A stretch of DNA of 64,000 bases from DATKCF01 sp035513345 (GTDB lineage: Bacteria; Gemmatimonadota; Gemmatimonadetes; Longimicrobiales; RSA9). The DNA is taken from contig DATKCF010000059.1 of assembly GCA_035513345.1 (NCBI GenBank), forward strand, positions 1 through 64,000, written 5' to 3'. A program made the position numbers and the translations under genes. Positions 54,112 to 63,681 of this stretch are shown here, piece by piece; position 1 is the stretch's first letter, and every line of letters begins with the position of its first letter. The notes below the pieces were generated by a model. That model worked only from the letters and a program-made list of their open reading frames with translations. It was not told the origin of the DNA and did no database searches.

Positions 54112-55908
54112 TCAGTTCCTGATGATGTGCGGCGTGACCATGATCAGCAGGTCGCGCTTGTTCTCTGATTCGCGCGTGTGCCGGAACAGCGCGCCAAGGA
54201 CCGGAAGGTCCATGAGCAGCGGTATGCCGGTACGCACGCGGGACTTCTCGGTGATCGTGAGGCCACCGATGACGGTGGTCTCACCGTCACGAACGAGCAC
54301 CTGCGTCCTGGCGTTCTGCGTCGTGAAGACGAAGCCCACGTCGGACGAGGACGGCACAGCGTCGGAGCGCTCTGCATGGATATCGAGCAGGACCTGGTCG
54401 CCGGTGATGTGTGGTGTCACGCGCAGGATCACACCAGTGTCCTGGTAGTCCACGGTTGCGATCGGGCTCGACTGCTGCCCGCCGCCACCACCACCACCCT
54501 GCGAACCGAGGTCGATCACGCGGACCGGCGTACGCTGGCCCACCTGAATCTCGGCCTGCCTGTGGTTCATCACGGTCACGACCGGCTTGGCCTGAATGTC
54601 GCTCAGCGTGACCTGCTGGAGCGCTTCCAGGAACGAAATCAGTGTGTGTCGGCCGAGCACGAGCGAGGTTGCGATCTTGAGCGCCGCATTCGGCACGGGG
54701 AAGTTCGCGTTGCCCAGTGCGGCGATCGAGTTGCCGCCCAGCAGAATCACATCCTGCGAGGTTGCCTCGTTCGCCTGGAACACACCATCGCCGTTCTCGT
54801 CGATGTAGCCCGACACCATCGAGTTGAGCTGGGTGCCGCGCGAGTCCTTGACGTCGTAGCTGATGCCCAGTTCCTCGAGCGCGGTCCGGTCGACGAACGC
54901 GATGGTGGCCGCGATGTTGACCTGCGGCATGCGCACGTCGAGCTGCTGGATCAGCGGTTCGATGCGGTTGAGCACGGACGGCACATCCGTCACGAGCAGC
55001 GAGTTCGACGACTTGTTCGCGCTCGCCTTGCCCTTGCCGGTCGTCAGCATGGCCCGCACCGTCTCGACCAGCGAGTCGGCGCTGACGTACAGAATCTGGT
55101 ACTGCCGCGAGACCAGCGGCTCCTCTTCGACCTTCCTGGCCAACTGCGCGCCGTCCTCGACCAGCAGGACGCCGTTCTCCATCTCACGCGCATACATGTT
55201 GTTCGCCATCAGGATCGCTTCGAGTGCAATGTCCCATGGCTGGCCGCGGACTTCGGCCGTGATCACCTTCGACTTCACGTCCTGCGCCGGAATGATGCTG
55301 CGATTCGCGAACTCGGCGAACGTCGACAGCACGTTGGCGACCGGCTCGTCCGTGAACGTCACCGTCACCAGCCGCGACTGCTGCTGCGGAACCATCGGCC
55401 GACTTCTCGGCTGGTCCGGCGTCTCGGTGCCCATTCGCATCCCGCCCTGCCCGGCTGCATTGACCCGCTGCGTCTGCGGTGCGGCGCGCACGGTGGCTGG
55501 TTCGGCCACGACCGGGGCCGGCGTGACTACGCCGGAGTTCCAGGCAGCAAACTCGCCTTCGGGATTCAGGAAGGACACGCGGACTGCGCCATTGTCCTGG
55601 TCGACCCGGTAGTCGACTGCATTCGACAGATCGACGACCACGCGAACCGTGTTCTCATCGAACTGCCCAACCCGGAGCCGGAGCACGCCGCCGCGATCGA
55701 TGGTGTGCTGCGAAGCCCTGACCGTTGTCAGACCGACGAGGTCCAGGACGATCCGGTTCGGGTTCTCGAGTGTGAAATGGCTTGCGGTGACGATGCCGTC
55801 GATTCCGATCACGACTTCGGTCCGGTCGGCGGCTGGCTGCACGCTGAGACCGGTAACCGCTGCGTCGGACGTCAGCATCGCCAGCGAAAGCGCAATCAGC
55901 TTGAGCAT
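54112..55908 (-). CDS. pilQ: Type IV pilus secretin PilQ
   Basis: A 598-residue outer-membrane secretin, the channel through which the pilus exits. After a signal peptide, an AMIN domain (about 20-115: VVIGIDGIVTASHFTLENPN, RIVLDLVGL) may bind peptidoglycan. The secretin/TonB short N-terminal domain (about 170-240) and an N1-type domain (SNSLLVTDVPSVLNRIEPLI) follow, then the secretin pore (about 385-598), with VGQRTPVRVIDLGSQGGGGG and GGLTITEKSRVRTGIPLLMD, the conserved secretin signature. Downstream of pilP by 2 bases. Confidence 0.93.
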   Translation of the reverse strand: MLKLIALSLAMLTSDAAVTGLSVQPAADRTEVVIGIDGIVTASHFTLENPNRIVLDLVGLTTVRASQHTIDRGGVLRLRVGQFDENTVRVVVDLSNAVDYRVDQDNGAVRVSFLNPEGEFAAWNSGVVTPAPVVAEPATVRAAPQTQRVNAAGQGGMRMGTETPDQPRSRPMVPQQQSRLVTVTFTDEPVANVLSTFAEFANRSIIPAQDVKSKVITAEVRGQPWDIALEAILMANNMYAREMENGVLLVEDGAQLARKVEEEPLVSRQYQILYVSADSLVETVRAMLTTGKGKASANKSSNSLLVTDVPSVLNRIEPLIQQLDVRMPQVNIAATIAFVDRTALEELGISYDVKDSRGTQLNSMVSGYIDENGDGVFQANEATSQDVILLGGNSIAALGNANFPVPNAALKIATSLVLGRHTLISFLEALQQVTLSDIQAKPVVTVMNHRQAEIQVGQRTPVRVIDLGSQGGGGGGGQQSSPIATVDYQDTGVILRVTPHITGDQVLLDIHAERSDAVPSSSDVGFVFTTQNARTQVLVRDGETTVIGGLTITEKSRVRTGIPLLMDLPVLGALFRHTRESENKRDLLIMVTPHIIRN

Positions 55909-55910
55909 CT

Positions 55911-56375
55911 TTACGCTCCTTCTTGCTGGTTCTGAGCCTTGAGGTCCAATACTTCCTGCCGGCGGTTACCAAAGTCCTCGACTGTGAATGTCACGCGTTC
56001 CTGCGTGATGTCGAGTACCGTCGCATTGCCGACTACGTCACCCTTGCGCAACCGATACACCTTCTTCGAGCCGTCAACGACCAGCGCCACACTCTGGCCA
56101 GCCTGGTCGGAGTGAATGATCATCCTGAGCTTCAGATCATCGAACAGCGGACCTATGCCTTCCTGATCCGCGAGCGACCGGAACGGGTCCCGCCTGCTGG
56201 ACGCGGCGTAGCTGAACACCTCGCGCTCGAAGACGAGCTGGATGTCGCGGGGCTGCGTTGGTGTTACTGCCTCGCCTGCTGCCGCCGTACCTGCCTGTGC
56301 CGCGACGGGCCACGGCGCGTACGCCAGCCCGGCCGCCACGACAGCGATCAGAGCGAATCGTTCAATTCGTGACAT
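55911..56375 (-). CDS. pilP: PilP-like pilus assembly lipoprotein/periplasmic protein
   Basis: A 154-residue exported protein with a signal peptide ending near PVAAQA. The C-terminal part (SSRRDPFRSL, then LKLRMIIHSDQAGQSVALVV and YRLRKGDVVGNATVLDITQE) is the PilP beta-sandwich that links the PilNO inner-membrane complex to the secretin. It lacks an obvious lipobox, unlike many PilP proteins. Position between pilO and pilQ is diagnostic. Confidence 0.82.
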   Translation of the reverse strand: MSRIERFALIAVVAAGLAYAPWPVAAQAGTAAAGEAVTPTQPRDIQLVFEREVFSYAASSRRDPFRSLADQEGIGPLFDDLKLRMIIHSDQAGQSVALVVDGSKKVYRLRKGDVVGNATVLDITQERVTFTVEDFGNRRQEVLDLKAQNQQEGA

Positions 56376-56377
56376 CG

Positions 56378-56974
56378 TCAGTCCCCTTCAGGCGGAACAG
56401 TGGCCGCATCCGGAATCACGTACGTCACTATGCGGAAGCTCGCATCGATCAGCGGTTCCCCTCGCCGGTTCGTTTCCGGCTGCGGCGGTAGCGTGATCTT
56501 GAGCTGTGTCGGCGTCACGATCCGTGACAGCGATCCGATCTCGGACAGGAACAGACCGACATCGTGATACGTCCCGCGAACGCCCATCTCATAGATCTGC
56601 CGCGTGTAGAACGGGCTCGGATCCTGGGCTTCCGGGCTCATCTTCGTCAGGTCGACGCCTGCCGATTGCGAACGCAGCGTCACTGCGTACAGCAACTCGG
56701 CGACTTCCTCACGCTTCGGAATCAGCTCCTCGAGCTGGCGCATGTGCTGCTCGTAGATCGCGAGCTTGCGCTCGAGCTCCGGGCCGCCCTGCGCCGCCAG
56801 GAACTTGGCTGCGTTGTTCGTGACTGTCAGCTGTTCGAGACGGTCCTCCATCACCTCGACCTCGGCGACCTTCTTGCCGTGAGCGAGCTGGTGGTACGCA
56901 AGCAGACCGAGCAACGGAACGAGTCCGATCAGGAGCTTTCTCTGGCTCGACGAATCGGTTGGTAGCAGCGCCAT
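56378..56974 (-). CDS. pilO: Type IV pilus inner-membrane protein PilO
   Basis: A 198-residue bitopic protein. A short cytoplasmic N-terminus precedes one membrane helix (LLIGLVPLLGLLAYHQLAHG), a coiled-coil segment (about 35-85) and a ferredoxin-like periplasmic domain (TLRSQSAGVDLTKMSPEAQD, YHDVGLFLSEIGSLSRIVTP). The latter matches PilO, which pairs with PilN. Confidence 0.88.
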   Translation of the reverse strand: MALLPTDSSSQRKLLIGLVPLLGLLAYHQLAHGKKVAEVEVMEDRLEQLTVTNNAAKFLAAQGGPELERKLAIYEQHMRQLEELIPKREEVAELLYAVTLRSQSAGVDLTKMSPEAQDPSPFYTRQIYEMGVRGTYHDVGLFLSEIGSLSRIVTPTQLKITLPPQPETNRRGEPLIDASFRIVTYVIPDAATVPPEGD

Positions 56975-56976
56975 GG

Positions 56977-57642
56977 TCAGTCGCCCTCCCTGGCCTGGAA
57001 GATGGGCACTGTCTGGATCAGGTCGGGCGACGGCGTCTGGAACTCGCCTTCCAGCACGAACGCGTAGATCAGCGCCTCGCCCTCACGTATCTGATTCGTC
57101 GACATGAGATTGATGGTCCGCAGGAATGGCGACGCTTCGAGTTCCTGCATGAACTCGGTCAGCGCGAACGTGCTGCCGGCTCGACCCTCGATGGTGAACC
57201 GTGGTGTTTCGAGGGCCGACGTGACCGGCTTCGACGTCACGTTGACGAGCCACGTGTACGATGGCAGCGCTCGGCTGATCTCGTCCATTACGTGGACCCA
57301 CGCGTACCGGCCCGCGTCGATCTCCTGGATGATCTCGAGCTTCTGCGCGATCGAATCCTGCCTTGCCAGCAGGATCGCGTTGGCGGCGCGCATCTCCGCG
57401 TAACGAGCGGAGTCCATGCGCGCACTTTCGATCGCGATATCGAGATCGGAGATCTGGTTGCGGGCGCCAAAGAACAGCCAGGCGGTCAGCAGCGGGCCAA
57501 CCATCCAGGCAATGACCAGAAAGAGCACCCAGCGATCGACTGAGGGCATCCCAATGCCGCCCTTCGGCCGGAGCCCGCTCAGGCTCGGCAGTCGCCGCTG
57601 CGACCTCTTGGTCGCACTCGGTAGCAGGTTGATCTTGATCAC
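56977..57642 (-). CDS. pilN: Type IV pilus inner-membrane protein PilN
   Basis: A 221-residue protein starting MIKINLLPSATKRSQRRLPS; the conserved INLLP motif binds PilM in the cytoplasm. One membrane helix (about 38-62), a coiled coil (65-110) and a periplasmic domain (ISRALPSYTWLVNVTSKPVT) follow. The linker between INLLP and the membrane helix is longer than usual and basic. Spacing to pilM is 15 bases and to pilO 2 bases. Confidence 0.9.
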   Translation of the reverse strand: MIKINLLPSATKRSQRRLPSLSGLRPKGGIGMPSVDRWVLFLVIAWMVGPLLTAWLFFGARNQISDLDIAIESARMDSARYAEMRAANAILLARQDSIAQKLEIIQEIDAGRYAWVHVMDEISRALPSYTWLVNVTSKPVTSALETPRFTIEGRAGSTFALTEFMQELEASPFLRTINLMSTNQIREGEALIYAFVLEGEFQTPSPDLIQTVPIFQAREGD

Positions 57643-57657
57643 AGGTGCCTCGTTCGA

Positions 57658-58689
57658 TCAGGCTTGTCTGAGTGCCAACCCGACGGGCAGCATCAGCATG
57701 GGCGCGATCTCGTCGACCGACTCCATAGTGGCGTCGGGACGGACCGCAATTCCGTTCAACGGGTTCGCTACCTCGGTACGAATGCCGAGGCGGTCACCGA
57801 GCGCTTCTACCAGGCCCGGGATCCGGGCACCGCCACCGCACAGGAACACACGGTTGATGCCGCCACCGGACTGAGCCACCAGGAACGCCGCAGCCCGTTC
57901 GATGCCGACCGCAAGCTCCTCGATTCTCTCACTTACGACCGTTCCGGCATCGGCACTGTCGCGCTGGCCCTGCACGATAGCTTCGGCTTCGTCGCTGCTC
58001 AGGCCGCGGTCGCGCTGAAGCGCTTCGCGGACCTTGCGCGAACCGAACGGGATGTCGCGGACCAGTACGGGCGCGCCATCCTGAAGCAGATTGAGGTTGC
58101 TTGTTTCATGGCCGATGTTCACCAGCGCGACCAGACCGTCAAGCGAACCCGGATAGCCCTGCTCGAACGCGTTGTGAAGCGCGAACGCTTCCACGTCGAT
58201 CACGACCGCGTGAAGACCGGCGTCCGCCAGCAGGTTCATGCGGTTGTCGATCAGCTCGCGCTTCGCCGCCACCAGCAGAACCGACATCTGCGCGCTGTCG
58301 CCGTCCGGATCCAGGATCTGGAAGTCGAGCTGCACGTTCTCCATGTCGAACGGAACGTGCTGCTCCGCTTCCCAACGGATCACCTCACGCGCGTCCTCCA
58401 TGCTCATCCGGTCCATCTGGATGCGCTTGATGATCACGTCGTGGCCGCCCACGGCCGCGATGACGCGCTTGTTCTTGAGGCCGACGCTCTGCACCAGTGA
58501 CTGGATCGTGTCGGCGACGAGCACGGGATCCATGATCTCGCCTTCAACGATCGCGTCGGGCACGAGCGGCGACGTAGCGACCTGGATGATCTCAGGCTGT
58601 GCCTTCGAGTGATCGACGACCACGAGCTTGATCATGCCGCTCCCGATGTCGAGCCCAGCCGATATCTTGTTACGGCCGAAGAATACCAT
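57658..58689 (-). CDS. pilM: Type IV pilus actin-like ATPase PilM
   Basis: A 343-residue actin-fold protein of the pilus alignment complex. Phosphate 1 motif GLDIGSGMIKLVVVDHSKAQ, phosphate 2 LVNIGHETSNLNLLQDGAPV and the adenosine motif VFLCGGGARIPGLVEALGDR are present. It binds the PilN N-terminus at the cytoplasmic face of the inner membrane. First of the classical pilMNOPQ set. Confidence 0.94.
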   Translation of the reverse strand: MVFFGRNKISAGLDIGSGMIKLVVVDHSKAQPEIIQVATSPLVPDAIVEGEIMDPVLVADTIQSLVQSVGLKNKRVIAAVGGHDVIIKRIQMDRMSMEDAREVIRWEAEQHVPFDMENVQLDFQILDPDGDSAQMSVLLVAAKRELIDNRMNLLADAGLHAVVIDVEAFALHNAFEQGYPGSLDGLVALVNIGHETSNLNLLQDGAPVLVRDIPFGSRKVREALQRDRGLSSDEAEAIVQGQRDSADAGTVVSERIEELAVGIERAAAFLVAQSGGGINRVFLCGGGARIPGLVEALGDRLGIRTEVANPLNGIAVRPDATMESVDEIAPMLMLPVGLALRQA

Positions 58690-58695
58690 GCTTCC

Positions 58696-59220
58696 TCAGG
58701 AGCCTATGTGGCTGACGCGGATCGCGGCCGATTCGTGCCGTGATCCGTTGCAGAGCGGCGGGTGCTCGACACCCATCTCCGGTCGGGCATCCATGTCCTC
58801 ACTGACCTTCAGTACCACGTCCACACTGCAGACCATCGAGCTTTCTCCGGACTTGAGCCGGCCCGTGGAACGGAGCCGGAACGCTGTCGGTGTTTCGTGC
58901 AGCAGCCTTACTGACCAGGTCCCCATTGACTGTTCGCCCCGGAAGACCCTCGCCTGCATGACCATAGAGTCGGCACCGAGCGGAGCCAGCATGAGTTCGC
59001 CAAGGTCAGCACGCTCCCTGAACTCGCGAACACCGGCCAGCGCCAGAATCGTCGCGCTGTCGCTCGCTCCGAACAGCCGCGTATCGCGCAGCTTCGCCGC
59101 CAGCTGGGCCGCACCCACGCCACCCAGTACGATCAGTGCGATCAGGACGGCGATCAGCGCGCGCATCCAAAGTGCGGAGCGCGTGTCTCCATCGTTGACA
59201 GTCAGTTCGTTGCTGCTCAT
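58696..59220 (-). CDS. Hypothetical bitopic protein at the head of pilMNOPQ
   Basis: A 174-residue protein with one membrane helix (LIAVLIALIVLGGVGAAQLA, about residues 21-42) and a periplasmic domain with two cysteines (MVCSVDVVL and PPLCNGS). There is no prepilin cleavage site (no Gly before the helix and no Glu5), so it is not a standard pilin, although helix position and length resemble PilX-like proteins. Its stop is 6 bases before pilM, so it may be a lineage-specific pilus component. ATG 59220 is preceded by CAGGAA. Confidence 0.55.
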   Translation of the reverse strand: MSSNELTVNDGDTRSALWMRALIAVLIALIVLGGVGAAQLAAKLRDTRLFGASDSATILALAGVREFRERADLGELMLAPLGADSMVMQARVFRGEQSMGTWSVRLLHETPTAFRLRSTGRLKSGESSMVCSVDVVLKVSEDMDARPEMGVEHPPLCNGSRHESAAIRVSHIGS

Positions 59221-59443
59221 TTCCTGCTGCTCCCGCGCCGCCATCCGGCATGGTCCCGGACTCGAGCGAGACTCGGTTCTTCAGTTGGGAGCCCGGGGGA
59301 TCGTTCGGCTCCGGCAGTTGCTTCACCAGTCCGTGCCGGCAGCTACTGCCTGTCGCCGCTTCCCTTCGGCTTTCCCTGCACCGCCCGCAAGCGGCGTTAT
59401 CCGGATGCCCGATGGTTCCAGTTCCGTGCCCACAGTTCATTTC

Positions 59444-59500
59444 TTTATATCACAACGAGTTGAGCCCCCTGACCCACCCCGCCGGCTGGAAATGATTTCC
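59444..59500 (-). promoter_or_regulatory. Possible pilMNOPQ promoter and palindrome (gap 59221-59522)
   Basis: The 302-base gap between the PilX-like gene and the pilM unit contains the only AT-rich run here: TATAAA on the minus strand (59449-59444) as a candidate -10, without a convincing -35. The 13-base palindrome GGAAATGATTTCC lies at 59488-59500, about 40 bases further upstream, and could be an operator. No -24/-12 sigma-54 promoter was seen. Confidence 0.28.
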
Positions 59501-59522
59501 GCCCGCACAACCTTTTGTTCGC

Positions 59523-60680
59523 TCACCACGCGGCCAGCCACCAACGGTCGGCCACCCGGTAGACTTTTCGCATCAGCGGCGAAAGAGTGAATGCGCGGGT
59601 CAGCGAGCATTCGTCGAAGCGGATCACTGCGGCACTGCGGGACCCGCGGCCACCGACGCGGACGGCACCGTCGATGGTCGCGGCGGCGGCATCGAAGCGG
59701 CCGGTAACGAGGATCGCGCCCCGGAAGCGGACGCCGGCGGCGAACCTCAGATTGCCGTCGACAATGAGGATGCCCTGTCCTTCGCCGCCGGCGATCGTCA
59801 GGTCGCCGGGCGCGAACACGAACGGCAGCCAGTCAAAGCACGGGTGCGACCGGTTCGACGGTGCGCCCCAGTTGCCGGATGCCACCGTATCGCAGGCCGT
59901 GCCGGTCGTGCGTGGGCCGAGTGTGATCGTCCCCGTCTCGATGCGGTCCGCGATCGCCGCCAGGTCGGTCAGCGCGACGGCTCCGAAACTGCCGAATGCC
60001 GCGCCCGCCGCCCGCGGCGAGTTGTTCAGCACGCCCGGCGATCCCGTGACTGCCGAGCCCGGCGCCTGGACCAGCGTCGCACCCGTACCGAGTGCCACGC
60101 CCGGCCGGTGCCACCCGGCCGGCAACGGCGAAGCCGGTCCCGGATCGACGCAGTCGGAGGGCTGGAGTGGTGCAGGTGCCGATGATGGCGAGGAGCCGTC
60201 GACGACGGCACCCACCAGCAGCGAGAAGTCGCCACCGACGACCAGTGCCGAGTGAAAGTCGAGCCGCGGCTCATCCGATGGAATGGACGTGACCGTCGCG
60301 ACCGCCGACACCCGGACGCCGGTCCCGCCGGTCCCTGACCACGCGGTTCCGCGCACCAGAAGGCGTCCCCGCTCCAGCCGCTCCGCTTCCACGGCGTATT
60401 GCAGACCGCCGGGCAGCGCACCTGCGGCCCACGGCACCGTGAACCGCGACCCCGGACGCGGGAACGCGACGGCCCTCTCGTCCCAGGCCGCGACAGCGAC
60501 CCGCACGGCGGACTCCGCCGCGATGCGCGCCGTGGAATGCGATCCGTATTCCTCGACGGATACTCGCGACCTCGCCGTGAGCGCAATGAGCCCGATCGCG
60601 ACTATCTCGATGAATGCCAGAGCAGCAACGGCCGCAATGAGTGCGAAGCCCCCGCTCCGGGCACCGCTTCCCGCGATCAT
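59523..60680 (-). CDS. PilX-like minor pilin-locus protein
   Basis: A 385-residue protein with an N-terminal hydrophobic helix (GGFALIAAVAALAFIEIVAI, about 10-33) after a short basic-polar leader, typical of PilX-type proteins. The GG-FALI context and a Glu further in the helix only loosely match the prepilin site. The large Gly/Ala-rich C-terminal region (about 110-385) includes ILIVDGNLRFAAGVRFRGAI and ATIDGAVRVGGRGSRSAAV, a beta-helix-like pattern known from PilX-neighbour or bactofilin-like repeats. Overlaps the PilW-like gene by four bases. Confidence 0.6.
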   Translation of the reverse strand: MIAGSGARSGGFALIAAVAALAFIEIVAIGLIALTARSRVSVEEYGSHSTARIAAESAVRVAVAAWDERAVAFPRPGSRFTVPWAAGALPGGLQYAVEAERLERGRLLVRGTAWSGTGGTGVRVSAVATVTSIPSDEPRLDFHSALVVGGDFSLLVGAVVDGSSPSSAPAPLQPSDCVDPGPASPLPAGWHRPGVALGTGATLVQAPGSAVTGSPGVLNNSPRAAGAAFGSFGAVALTDLAAIADRIETGTITLGPRTTGTACDTVASGNWGAPSNRSHPCFDWLPFVFAPGDLTIAGGEGQGILIVDGNLRFAAGVRFRGAILVTGRFDAAAATIDGAVRVGGRGSRSAAVIRFDECSLTRAFTLSPLMRKVYRVADRWWLAAW

Positions 60681-61462
60681 GGCAAGGGTACCGAGTCCAG
60701 GGGAATGGGAATGTTGAGAAGCGGGACGTATCTCGTGGCTGGATGGGTAGCCGCCGGCCTGCCGCGCGGGACCGTGGCAATGCGCAGCCGAACGGCCAGC
60801 GTCTCCTGAACCGCGGTAGTGGCCAGTCCCGTGACGATCGCCAGGTCCGTCGAATCATCGAGGAACACATCGGCCGTCAGCGGCTGGCGGCCGCTGGCAC
60901 CCCGACGGTATCGCAGCGCGCCGCCGGTCAGGTGATAGGAGCCGCGCTCGAATACGAGCACGATGTCGCCTGACTGGAGGCCCGATCCCGGGCGCAACGC
61001 GAGCGCCGACTCGCCCGGCCTGGCCACGCACGACGGCGAGGCACTGCCGGACCCGGTCAGCGGTAGCGCTCGCTCCGGCCCACCGCCCGCGAGGACGAGC
61101 AGTGAATCCTTCGCCGCGTCCGGCGCTCGCAGTCCCCTGTACCGCACGTCCGCCGAAACGCTGTCCGCGCTGCACACGATCGCCAGCCCGCGGAACGCTC
61201 GCAGCGCCGCCGAGTCGCCGCCGATCGCGAAGCCGTCGCGCCGGCCGTCGAGCGTGCGCAGCTCGTGCACGATCACGGTACCGGCGTGCGCGCGCGCAGC
61301 CAGCATCTCGGCGCGGTCCGCTGCGTCTCGCTCGAGCCGCGAGACCGCAATGACCGTAGCCGCGAGTCCGGCCACGAGCATGCCGCCGACCGCCAGCGCG
61401 ACCACCGCTTCGATCGCACTGAATCCGGGCCTGGCCGCACCGACCGCCTCACGGTACGACAT
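60677..61462 (-). CDS. PilW-like prepilin protein
   Basis: A 261-residue prepilin-type protein. The class III cleavage site is RPG/FSAIEAVVALAVGG, with Glu5 of the mature helix, followed by a membrane helix of about 20 residues and an extended periplasmic beta region with one pair of cysteines. This length and the gene order FimT, PilV, PilW, PilX agree with PilW-type minor pilins, which prime pilus assembly. The ATG lies 13 bases inside the 3' end of the PilV-like gene. Confidence 0.72.
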   Translation of the reverse strand: MSYREAVGAARPGFSAIEAVVALAVGGMLVAGLAATVIAVSRLERDAADRAEMLAARAHAGTVIVHELRTLDGRRDGFAIGGDSAALRAFRGLAIVCSADSVSADVRYRGLRAPDAAKDSLLVLAGGGPERALPLTGSGSASPSCVARPGESALALRPGSGLQSGDIVLVFERGSYHLTGGALRYRRGASGRQPLTADVFLDDSTDLAIVTGLATTAVQETLAVRLRIATVPRGRPAATHPATRYVPLLNIPIPLDSVPLP

Positions 61463-61817
61463 GAAGCCTTGCCGGCACCGGAGCCGCCAGCGCAGACACG
61501 GAGTCCGATCGTGCCCGCGTGCCATCGACCCACAGGACGCGCACGACGATCGAAGCGGTCAGTCCCGAGTCGACGACCGTCCACGTCAGCGCGTACCTCC
61601 CGCGCATCGCCGAACCGCCTACCGGCGAGGCGAACTGAGTCAGCGAATCCGCAACCGACAGCATCGCCGCCCGCGCACTCTCCAGCGACTCCGCCTCGCG
61701 CAGCATCATGATCGCTCGCGATGCGGCGCCCGCGATTCCCAGGACACCGGCGCCGAACACCGCCAGCGCTATCAGCGCCTCGATCAGCGACAGCCCGGCC
61801 CGTCGCGACCTCACCAT
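61449..61817 (-). CDS. PilV-like minor pilin
   Basis: A 122-residue prepilin with the cleavage site RRAG/LSLIEALIALAVFG, Glu5 in place, and the hydrophobic helix that follows. The rest is a short beta domain (YALTWTVVDSGLTASIVVRV). Matches type IV pilus modification protein PilV in size and position. Overlaps both neighbours, so the minor pilins are translated as one block. Confidence 0.78.
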   Translation of the reverse strand: MVRSRRAGLSLIEALIALAVFGAGVLGIAGAASRAIMMLREAESLESARAAMLSVADSLTQFASPVGGSAMRGRYALTWTVVDSGLTASIVVRVLWVDGTRARSDSVSALAAPVPARLHVVP

Positions 61818-62260
61818 CGTCGCACCCGTCCGTACGACGACACCGACAGCCCGGCCTGCGCCGGTCCTCTGCTCAGCGTGATCGTCCGGCTCGCCACAAC
61901 GCCCAGGCCGATCGCGTTGAAGTCGAGCGACACCGGCACTCCCGTTCCACCCACGCTGACCGCCACGCCATACGCCTCGCCGAGCCGCAACACCGGATCC
62001 ACGGCCAGACCGATCGGCGATTCGATGGCGATCGTGCCCGCCGCGGGATCGACCGTTACGCGTGCGGTTCCGCGCGCAACCGCGAGTGAGCGCGCCCGCT
62101 CGACTGCTGCCGCCGCCGCGTCACGCGCCGACCGGACCGCGCCATGGGCACGCAGCGCGGCCACACGCGGCGCCGCCATGCCGAGTACGATCCCCAGTAT
62201 CGAGAGGGTGATGATCAGGTCCGCGAGCGTCAGGCCCGCGCGTTGTCGCACGATCCGCAT
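61811..62260 (-). CDS. FimT/GspH-like minor pilin
   Basis: A 149-residue prepilin. The N-terminus MRIVRQRAG/LTLADLIITLSILG has a normal Gly at the cleavage site, but position +5 of the mature protein is Asp instead of the near-invariant Glu. The GspH/FimT domain follows (ARDAAAAAVERARSLAVARG, VTVDPAAGTIAIESP, LDFNAIGLGVVASRTITLSR). FimT-type minor pilins can bind DNA in competent species; that is not demonstrated here. First gene of the minor-pilin block, 62 bases downstream of pilR. Confidence 0.78.
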   Translation of the reverse strand: MRIVRQRAGLTLADLIITLSILGIVLGMAAPRVAALRAHGAVRSARDAAAAAVERARSLAVARGTARVTVDPAAGTIAIESPIGLAVDPVLRLGEAYGVAVSVGGTGVPVSLDFNAIGLGVVASRTITLSRGPAQAGLSVSSYGRVRRW

Positions 62261-62322
62261 GGTGGGGAACGTGCGTATGGAACCGGGGCGGCTCCATGGC
62301 TGTCAGGGACGATCCGCCCGGC

Positions 62323-63677
<1,355 letters not shown>

Positions 63678-63681
<4 letters not shown>

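Noticed and set aside
54178..55935. A 585-codon open frame on the plus strand, opposite pilQ
   Set aside because: No recognisable domain, Arg/His-rich, and entirely antisense to a clear secretin gene.
59221..59522. Sigma-54 (-24/-12) promoter for the pil operon, expected because PilR is encoded nearby
   Set aside because: No TGGCAC-N5-TTGC pattern was found on the minus strand. A GGGCAC-like match has the wrong spacing and no TTGC.
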